A program made the translations under genes and the position numbers. DNA of 19,272 nucleotides from JASJHI01 sp965371355 (GTDB lineage: Bacteria; Actinomycetota; Acidimicrobiia; Acidimicrobiales; Ilumatobacteraceae), in the NCBI GenBank assembly GCA_965371355.1, contig CBDUYD010000042.1, positions 1 to 19,272 on the forward strand, given 5' to 3'. Of this stretch, positions 14,379 to 19,272 are shown piece by piece. Position 1 is the stretch's first letter, and each line of letters begins with the position of its first letter. Under the pieces are notes generated by a model. That model searched no databases and was not told where the DNA came from. It saw only the letters and a program-made list of their open reading frames with translations.

Positions 14379-14843
14379 TCAGCAGAGCGCGGCGATCACC
14401 TCGGGCGGGGCCTGGACGAGTTCGATCAGCACACCCTCGCCACTGCGCGGCATCGTGTCGTTGCCCTTCGGGTGGATGAAGCACACGTCGTGGCCAGCGG
14501 CACCCTTACGGACCCCACCGGGGGTGAAACGCATTCCCTGCTCGGTCAGCCATTCGACCGCCCCGGGAAGATCGTCGATCCACAAGCCGATGTGGTTGAG
14601 GGTCGGAACGTGCACCTTCGGTGACCGATCGGGGTCGAGCGGCTGCATCAGGTCGATCTCGACGGCGTGCGTGCCGCGGCCGAGACGCAGGATGTCCTCG
14701 TCGACATTCTCGGACTCGCTGACGTAGTCGCCGAGCTTCTCGATGCCGAACATCCCGCTCCAGAGCCCGGTGAGCGCGGTCTTGTCCAGGCCGCCGATCG
14801 CGATCTGCTGGATTCCGAGCACGTTGAAAGGGCGATCGTCCAT
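14379..14843 (-). CDS. VOC-family protein, glyoxalase I-like
   Basis: A 154-aa vicinal-oxygen-chelate protein with two beta-alpha-beta-beta-beta modules. Putative metal ligands are Gln13 (GIQQIAIGG), Glu62 (HAVEIDLM), His84 (LNHIGLWIDD) and Glu141 (GVLIELVQ), a Q/E/H/E set like that of glyoxalase I enzymes. HPKGNDTMPRSGEGVLIELVQAPPEV matches the C-terminal part of bacterial lactoylglutathione-lyase-like and methylmalonyl-CoA epimerase-like proteins, and both remain possible. The organism appears to use mycothiol rather than glutathione (mscR nearby), so a glutathione substrate is unlikely. Transcribed away from the ABC1 kinase gene with about 60 bp between starts; CAACAT lies seven bases before the ATG. 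Confidence 0.85.
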   Translation of the reverse strand: MDDRPFNVLGIQQIAIGGLDKTALTGLWSGMFGIEKLGDYVSESENVDEDILRLGRGTHAVEIDLMQPLDPDRSPKVHVPTLNHIGLWIDDLPGAVEWLTEQGMRFTPGGVRKGAAGHDVCFIHPKGNDTMPRSGEGVLIELVQAPPEVIAALC

Positions 14844-14850
14844 CGCGGCG

Positions 14851-14856
14851 ATGTTG
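14851..14856 (-). promoter_or_regulatory. Weak -10 candidate (CAACAT) of the VOC gene
   Basis: CAACAT is seven bases before ATG 14843 on the minus strand. The spacing matches the window's leaderless pattern but the first base does not. Confidence 0.3.
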
Positions 14857-14890
14857 TCAGATCCGGAAGCATTTCGCCCGGATCAGCCGC

Positions 14891-14896
14891 CATGAT
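14891..14896 (+). promoter_or_regulatory. Weak -10 candidate (CATGAT) of the ABC1 kinase gene
   Basis: CATGAT is followed by six bases (GTAGCG) and ATG 14903. Same spacing as other starts, first base differs from TANNNT. Confidence 0.3.
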
Positions 14897-14902
14897 GTAG
14901 CG

Positions 14903-16501
14903 ATGGTCAACTCCCCCGACTGCTCCTGGGCGGCCTTCACCGACGAGGGGCCGTGGGTGCTCGATCGCGACGAGATCCGATGGCTCCGGCTCGCCGAGAC
15001 GCTGCGCCGCGATGCGCGCGCCGAGGTGCCGGTGCTCACGGCACCGCGGAGGTTCCCGCCCGGCGCCCGGGTCGGCACGGTCGTGCGGCGACTCGGTGGC
15101 GCACTCGTGCCGTGGCTCGTCGACAAGCGCCGCGGGCGCTTCGAGTCGAGTGAGGCGAGCCGGGCCGACATCTCCAAGCGCCTCAGGCTGGCCGCCGAGG
15201 CGCTCGGCCCGACCTACATCAAGCTCGGTCAGATCATCTCGTCGGGAGAGGGGCTGTTCCCGCCCGAACTCGTCGGCGAGTTCAAGAAGTGCCGCGACCA
15301 GGTTCCCCCCGAGCCGTTCGACGCGATCCGCCTCACGGTCGAACAGGATCTCGGCGCCCGCCTGTCCGACATCTTCGAGTGGTTCGACGAAGCGCCGCTG
15401 GCGGCTGCTTCGATCGCCCAGGTGCACGCCGCTCGACTCCGCAGCGGTGAGGAGGTCGTCGTCAAGGTACAGCGGCCCGCCGTGTCTCGCCTCGTCCGCA
15501 AGGACCTCCGCGTCATGGCGTGGCTCGCGCCGCACCTGGTCGGCCGCATCTCGGTGTCCGCTCTCGCCAATCCCCCGGCCCTCGTCGAACTGTTCGCCGA
15601 GACGATCGTCGAGGAACTCGACTTCCGGATGGAGGCGGCGAACATGCTCGACATCGCGACGATGCTCCGCGACCTCGACCAGGACCGCTACATCGTCCCG
15701 CGTCCGCATCCGACACTCGTCACGCGGCGCGTGCTCGTGATGGAGCGGATCCACGGGTTCAACTTCGACGACGTCGCCGGCATGCAAGAGGCGGGCATCG
15801 ACACCGAGGACGTCGTGCGAACGGCGATGATCGCGTTCATGGAGGGAGCGATGATCATCGGGATCTTCCACGGGGACCTTCACGGGGGGAACCTGTTCGT
15901 CCTCGACGACGGACGCACCGCGCTGCTCGACCACGGCATCGTCGGCCGTCTCACACCGCAGCGACGCAACGCCTTCCTGCGCATGCTGATGGGCGCGACG
16001 ATGAACGACATCACCGCGCAGATGGCTGCGCTCCGCGACCTCGGCGCGCTCCCGCCCGACACCGATATACAGGCCGTGATCCACGACCTGCGCCTCGATC
16101 AGGAGGTGATCGATCCGACGACGCTCACCGGCGAGGAGATGGTGCACGAGATGCAGCGCGTGGTCAAAGCGCTCCTCGGATACGGAGCCAAGCTTCCGAA
16201 GGAACTGATGCTCTACGTGAAGAACCTGGTGTTCCTCGATGGTGCCATCGCGCGTCTCGCACCCGATCTCGACCTGCTCGCCGAGGTCACGAACATCTCG
16301 ATGCTGTTCGCCGAGAAGCACGGTGAACAGCTCGGGAGGGAGCTCGGCATGGACCCGGACGAGGTCGAACTCGACCTCGACGGCGTCAAGGCCGGGTTCG
16401 GCCTGGATCCGTCGGTCGACTCGCTCACCTATCGCGATCTGCAGCGACGGCGCGAGTTGATCCAGAAGCGGATGCGCGAGCACGTCGAGTCGTCACGCTG
16501 A
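14903..16501 (+). CDS. ABC1/UbiB/AarF-family atypical kinase
   Basis: A 532-aa protein of the ABC1 (UbiB) atypical kinase/ATPase family, members of which support quinone or lipid metabolism at the membrane. Motifs in order: the KxGQ helix TYIKLGQIISS (104-113); the Ala-rich nucleotide loop AAASIAQVH (167-175); Lys188 in VVVKVQRP; Glu238/239 in EELDFRMEAANM; the catalytic loop HGDLHGGNLFV (323-333); and the metal site LLDHGIVGRL (341-350), which reads DHG where most members have DFG. There is no C-terminal membrane hairpin of the kind found in proteobacterial UbiB; the tail is charged (LQRRRELIQKRMREHVESSR). Residues 1-80 form an extension I do not recognise. ATG 14903 is the first in-frame start. 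nucS follows after 30 bases. Confidence 0.9.
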   Translation: MVNSPDCSWAAFTDEGPWVLDRDEIRWLRLAETLRRDARAEVPVLTAPRRFPPGARVGTVVRRLGGALVPWLVDKRRGRFESSEASRADISKRLRLAAEALGPTYIKLGQIISSGEGLFPPELVGEFKKCRDQVPPEPFDAIRLTVEQDLGARLSDIFEWFDEAPLAAASIAQVHAARLRSGEEVVVKVQRPAVSRLVRKDLRVMAWLAPHLVGRISVSALANPPALVELFAETIVEELDFRMEAANMLDIATMLRDLDQDRYIVPRPHPTLVTRRVLVMERIHGFNFDDVAGMQEAGIDTEDVVRTAMIAFMEGAMIIGIFHGDLHGGNLFVLDDGRTALLDHGIVGRLTPQRRNAFLRMLMGATMNDITAQMAALRDLGALPPDTDIQAVIHDLRLDQEVIDPTTLTGEEMVHEMQRVVKALLGYGAKLPKELMLYVKNLVFLDGAIARLAPDLDLLAEVTNISMLFAEKHGEQLGRELGMDPDEVELDLDGVKAGFGLDPSVDSLTYRDLQRRRELIQKRMREHVESSR

Positions 16502-16518
16502 GCGGGGCGCCGAGCCGG

Positions 16519-16524
16519 TAGCGT
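16519..16524 (+). promoter_or_regulatory. nucS -10 element (TAGCGT), leaderless
   Basis: TAGCGT is followed by seven bases (CCGACGC) and the nucS GTG at 16532. It lies in the 30-base gap after the kinase gene, so nucS can be transcribed independently. Confidence 0.55.
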
Positions 16525-16531
16525 CCGACGC

Positions 16532-17191
16532 GTGCGCCTGGTGATCGCCCGCTGCTCGGTCGACTACTCGGGTCGGCTCGACGCCCACCTCCCCGAGGCG
16601 GTCCGGCTCATCATGGTCAAGGCCGACGGCTGCGTCGCGATCCATGCCGACGGGGGCGCCTACAAGCCCCTGAACTGGATGAACTCGCCCAACACGCTCG
16701 TCGACGAGGGCGAGCGCTGGGTGATCACGAACCCGAAGAAGGAGACGCTGACGATCAGGCTGCACGAGGTGTTCGACGACATCGATCACGAACTCGGCGA
16801 CGATCCCGGACTCCAGAAGGACGGCGTCGAGGCCCATCTCCAGGAGCTGCTGGCGGCCAGCCCCGACGCGATCGAGAGCGGGCTCACCCTTGTGCGTCGC
16901 GAGTACCCCACCGCGATCGGACCGGTCGACCTCGTCTGTCGCGATTGCGATGACATGGTCGTCGCCGTCGAGGTGAAACGACGCGGCGAGATCGACGGCG
17001 TCGAACAGCTCGCCCGCTACATCGAGCGACTCGAACTCGACTCGTCGCTCGGCGAGGTGCGCGGCGTGTTCGTCGCCCAGATCGTGAAACCGCAAGCGAG
17101 AGTGCTCGCCGAGTCGCGCGGGTTCAGCTGGGTCGAGATCGACTACGACGAACTCCGCGGGATGAAACCCGACGAACTCCGTCTGTTCTGA
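16532..17191 (+). CDS. nucS: Mismatch-specific endonuclease NucS (EndoMS)
   Basis: A 219-aa endonuclease that cuts both strands at mismatches and replaces MutS/MutL-type repair in most Actinomycetota and some archaea. The N-terminal half (MRLVIARCSVDYSGRLDAHL, then KADGCVAIHADGGAYKPLNWM) is the DNA-binding and dimerisation domain. The C-terminal RecB-like nuclease has Asp133 (GPVDLVCRD), Glu147-Val-Lys149 (AVEVKRRG) and Gln159 (GVEQLARY), so the catalytic set is complete. The C-terminus ends DELRLF, resembling the short beta-clamp-binding tail known from actinobacterial NucS (functional role here inferred). The GTG start at 16532 gives the canonical MRLVIA start. It lies between the kinase and mscR genes in the same direction. 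Confidence 0.96.
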   Translation: MRLVIARCSVDYSGRLDAHLPEAVRLIMVKADGCVAIHADGGAYKPLNWMNSPNTLVDEGERWVITNPKKETLTIRLHEVFDDIDHELGDDPGLQKDGVEAHLQELLAASPDAIESGLTLVRREYPTAIGPVDLVCRDCDDMVVAVEVKRRGEIDGVEQLARYIERLELDSSLGEVRGVFVAQIVKPQARVLAESRGFSWVEIDYDELRGMKPDELRLF

Positions 17192-17211
17192 TCGTCGGCG
17201 CCGGGCTCGGC

Positions 17212-17217
17212 TAGCTT
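17212..17217 (+). promoter_or_regulatory. mscR -10 element (TAGCTT), leaderless
   Basis: TAGCTT is followed by seven bases (CGGACGT) and ATG 17225, predicting a transcript that starts at the start codon. It lies in the 33-base gap after nucS. Confidence 0.55.
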
Positions 17218-17224
17218 CGGACGT

Positions 17225-18310
17225 ATGAGCCAGCAGGTGCGTGGAGTGATCGCTCGAGCGAAGGGTGAGCCCGTCTCGATCGAGACGATCGTCGTTCCCG
17301 ACCCCGGACCCGGCGAGGCCGTCGTCGCGATCCAGGCGTGCGGGGTGTGCCACACCGACCTCCACTACCGCGAGGGTGGGATCAACGACGAGTTCCCCTT
17401 CCTCCTCGGGCACGAGGCGGCAGGTGTGGTCGAGTCGGTCGGTCCCGACGTGACCGATGTGGCGCCGGGCGACTACGTCATCCTCAACTGGCGGGCGGTG
17501 TGCGGACAGTGCCGCGCCTGCGAGCGTGGCGAGCCGCAGTTCTGCTTCGACACCCACAACGCATCCCAGAAGATGACGCTGACCGACGGCACCGAACTCT
17601 CGGCTGCGCTCGGCATCGGAGCATTCTGCGACAAGACGCTCGTCGCCGCAGGCCAGTGCACGAAGGTCGACGCGGCGGCACCGGCCACCGCGGCGGGACT
17701 CCTCGGCTGCGGCGTGATGGCCGGTATCGGCGCGGCGATCAACACCGGCGGCGTTTCGCGAGGACAGTCGGTCGCCGTGTTCGGGTGCGGTGGCGTCGGC
17801 AACGGCGCCATCGTCGGCGCCAAGCTGGCTGGGGCTTCGACGATCGTGGCGGTCGACATCGACGACCGCAAGCTCGACTGGGCGAGAGGGTTCGGCGCCA
17901 CCCATGTCTGTAACTCGGCGACGGCCGATCCGGTCGAGTTCGTCCGCTCGGTCACCGGCGGATTCGGGGCCGACGTCTGCATCGAGGCGATCGGTCGGCC
18001 CGAGGTCTACAAGCAGGCGTTCGAAGCCCGCGACCTCGCCGGCACCGTCGTCCTCGTCGGGGTCCCGACGCCGGACATGACCCTCGAGTTGCCCTACCTA
18101 GATGTGTTCGGGCGTGGCGGTGCGCTCAAATCGTCGTGGTACGGCGACTGCCTCCCGTCGCGGGACTTCCCGATGCTGATCGACCTGTACCTCCAGGGTC
18201 GGCTCGATCTCGACGGGTTCGTCTCGGAGACGATCGACCTCGACGGCGTCGAGGACGCGTTCCACAAGATGGAGCGTGGCGAGGTGCTGCGCAGCGTCGT
18301 CACGTTCTGA
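17225..18310 (+). CDS. mscR: S-(hydroxymethyl)mycothiol dehydrogenase (mycothiol-dependent formaldehyde dehydrogenase)
   Basis: A 361-aa zinc-dependent medium-chain dehydrogenase that oxidises the formaldehyde-mycothiol adduct with NAD; the same enzyme can reduce S-nitrosomycothiol. It matches the mycobacterial MscR/AdhE2 pattern almost along its full length: MSQQVRGVIARAKGEPV, YREGGINDEFPFLLGHEAAG and GALKSSWYGDCLP. Catalytic zinc ligands: Cys39 in ACGVCHTD and His63-Glu64 in LGHE. Structural zinc: Cys93, Cys96, Cys99 and Cys107. The Rossmann motif is FGCGGVGNGA. Its presence implies that the organism makes mycothiol. In mycobacteria a metallo-beta-lactamase-fold gene often follows; here a convergent leucine-rich-repeat gene lies 25 bases downstream instead. 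Confidence 0.95.
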   Translation: MSQQVRGVIARAKGEPVSIETIVVPDPGPGEAVVAIQACGVCHTDLHYREGGINDEFPFLLGHEAAGVVESVGPDVTDVAPGDYVILNWRAVCGQCRACERGEPQFCFDTHNASQKMTLTDGTELSAALGIGAFCDKTLVAAGQCTKVDAAAPATAAGLLGCGVMAGIGAAINTGGVSRGQSVAVFGCGGVGNGAIVGAKLAGASTIVAVDIDDRKLDWARGFGATHVCNSATADPVEFVRSVTGGFGADVCIEAIGRPEVYKQAFEARDLAGTVVLVGVPTPDMTLELPYLDVFGRGGALKSSWYGDCLPSRDFPMLIDLYLQGRLDLDGFVSETIDLDGVEDAFHKMERGEVLRSVVTF

Positions 18311-18335
18311 ATGCTGCGGGCGGACCTCGGGGTGG

Positions 18336-19272
18336 CTACGGGCAGCCGTTGTCCCAGGTCGGGTCGAGCGCCACCACCCAGGCCTCGACCGTGGGGTCGG
18401 TGATCGTCAGGCACCCGGTGTTTCCGTGCAGCGTCAGTGCAGAGAGCGTGTTCGCTGTGTTCAGCGAGGTCATGGTGGCCGTGATGTCGCCGGACATCTG
18501 ATTCTCGCCGACATGGAGACTCGTCAGGTTGACCAGCGACCCGATCTCGGTCGGCAAGGACGTGAGCAGATCCTGGTCGAGCCAGAGCGTCTTGAGCGCC
18601 GTCATGCTCGCGATCTCCGTCGGTATGGCCGTGAGCGGGTTCTTGCCGGCGTAGAGCGACTCGAGTGCGGTCAGGTTGCCGATCTGGGTCGGCAGCGTCG
18701 TAAGGCCGTTGCCAGCCACGTTGAGGAAGGTGAGCGCCGTCAGGTTGCCGATCTGGATCGGCAGGCTGGTGAGGAGGTTGTCGACACCGGCCGCGTCGTT
18801 GAGGTCGAGGAACGTCAGCGCGGTCAACGACCCGATCTCGTCGGGTAGCGAGGTGAGCTTGTTCTCGCTGACGGTGAGGCTGGTGAGCTGGGTGAGGCTG
18901 CCGATCGAGATCGGCAGCGTGCTCAGCTGGTTGAGCCTCAGGTCGAGGGCCCGCAGGCCGGTGAGGCTGCCGAAGCCCGCCGGGAGCGCGGTGAGAGCGT
19001 TGCGGCTCAGCAGGAGCTGTTGGAGATTCGCGAGTCCGCTGAGATCGGCTGGGAGCGATGCAAGGTCGTTGCTGGCCGAGCTGAGCACGACGAGGTTGAC
19101 GAGCGCATTGATCTCATCGGGGAAGGATGTGAGCTCGTTGCCGAGCACGTAGAGCTCGACGAGGGCGGTGAGGCCACCGATCGTGCTCGGGAGCTCCGTC
19201 AAGCCGTTCTCGTTGAGATCGAGGAGGACGAGCGTGTCGAGATCACCGATCTCGGGTGGGAGGAGGGTGAGG
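18336..19272 (-). CDS. Leucine-rich-repeat protein (5' end beyond window)
   Basis: The last 311 codons of a long LRR protein; the frame is open through the window edge, so the N-terminus and any signal peptide are not visible (the TTG at 19202 is only an internal codon). Eleven repeats of 23 residues fit LTxLPxxIGxLTxLxxLxLxxNx, the class with the LP-x2-IG-x-L core known from bacterial and plant intracellular Ras-group-like LRRs. One repeat carries a five-residue insertion (GVDNL, just after DLNDAA). The C-terminal cap ends GNTGCLTITDPTVEAWV through DNGCP, with two cysteines that may form a disulfide, which suggests export. Such proteins act in protein binding; the partner is unknown. It converges on mscR with only 25 bases between. 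Confidence 0.88.
   Translation of the reverse strand, partial: LTLLPPEIGDLDTLVLLDLNENGLTELPSTIGGLTALVELYVLGNELTSFPDEINALVNLVVLSSASNDLASLPADLSGLANLQQLLLSRNALTALPAGFGSLTGLRALDLRLNQLSTLPISIGSLTQLTSLTVSENKLTSLPDEIGSLTALTFLDLNDAAGVDNLLTSLPIQIGNLTALTFLNVAGNGLTTLPTQIGNLTALESLYAGKNPLTAIPTEIASMTALKTLWLDQDLLTSLPTEIGSLVNLTSLHVGENQMSGDITATMTSLNTANTLSALTLHGNTGCLTITDPTVEAWVVALDPTWDNGCP
18500..19272. repeat. 69-bp tandem periodicity encoding the leucine-rich repeats
   Basis: On the + strand a degenerate unit recurs about every 69 bases (for example GTCAGGTTGCCGATCTGG at roughly 18668 and again about 69 bases later), matching the 23-residue LRR period. Adjacent units around 18660-18780 are most alike, which suggests recent duplication. 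It is coding repeat DNA, not a CRISPR array. Confidence 0.7.

Noticed and set aside
14648..17905. Long - strand open frames antisense to the ABC1 kinase, nucS and mscR
   Set aside because: Composition is His/Asp/Arg-rich with no motif; the + strand genes carry complete catalytic motifs across the same stretch.
18500..19272. CRISPR-like array
   Set aside because: The periodicity is 69 bp of degenerate coding sequence without conserved repeats and unique spacers, and it translates into leucine-rich repeats.
1..19272. A novel defence or mobile system
   Set aside because: Apart from vapBC and the scar at 859-1843 there are no transposases, integrases, nuclease-helicase clusters or attachment repeats; remaining genes are ordinary metabolic or housekeeping families.

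Overview
This is a GC-rich chromosomal segment of an Actinomycetota bacterium. Three gene types point there: an E2-E1 fused 2-oxoglutarate dehydrogenase/decarboxylase of the mycobacterial Kgd type, a mycothiol-dependent formaldehyde dehydrogenase (MscR), and the mismatch endonuclease NucS. Sparse Shine-Dalgarno sequences and many apparently leaderless promoters fit the phylum. The class Acidimicrobiia is a guess from overall protein character and cannot be proven here.

Layout. 1-616 (-): a VapB/VapC toxin-antitoxin pair with a palindromic operator; the toxin runs off the window start. 859-1843: a scar region where the C-terminal half of a second VapC-like toxin (+) abuts a 5'-truncated alpha/beta-hydrolase that is fused in frame to a cupin (-). 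1992-7371 (-): a run of phytanoyl-CoA-dioxygenase-like enzyme, aldo/keto reductase and kgd. 7440-10602 (+): an FMN-dependent NMO-like oxidoreductase, a flavin-reductase-like protein and the ribosome-associated ABC-F ATPase EttA. 10580-12598: a five-helix membrane protein (-), a small CxxC protein (+), then a small membrane protein and a YdjM-like membrane hydrolase (-). 12684-14277 (+): a CysQ-type phosphatase and an enoyl-CoA hydratase. 14379-14843 (-): a VOC/glyoxalase-like protein. 14903-18310 (+): an ABC1/UbiB-type kinase, nucS and mscR. 18336-19272 (-): a leucine-rich-repeat protein cut by the window end.

How the genes work together. Most of the window is housekeeping or general metabolism: TCA-cycle 2-oxoglutarate oxidation (kgd), translation (ettA), DNA mismatch correction (nucS), thiol-linked formaldehyde detoxification (mscR) and sulfate-assimilation by-product hydrolysis (cysQ). 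The 2OG-dependent dioxygenase lies in the same transcription direction as the 2OG-consuming dehydrogenase; whether this is functional is inference. The left end (1-1990) is the only clearly accessory, rearranged part.

No convincing new defence or mobile system is present. The observations most worth a second look are the hydrolase-cupin/VapC scar, the recurring TANNNT-N6-8-start pattern that predicts leaderless mRNAs for much of the window, a convergent gene pair whose coding 3' ends overlap by 121 bp, and an NMO-family enzyme lacking the usual catalytic histidine. No tRNA, rRNA or CRISPR array was seen, and no gene-free stretch exceeds about 240 bases.
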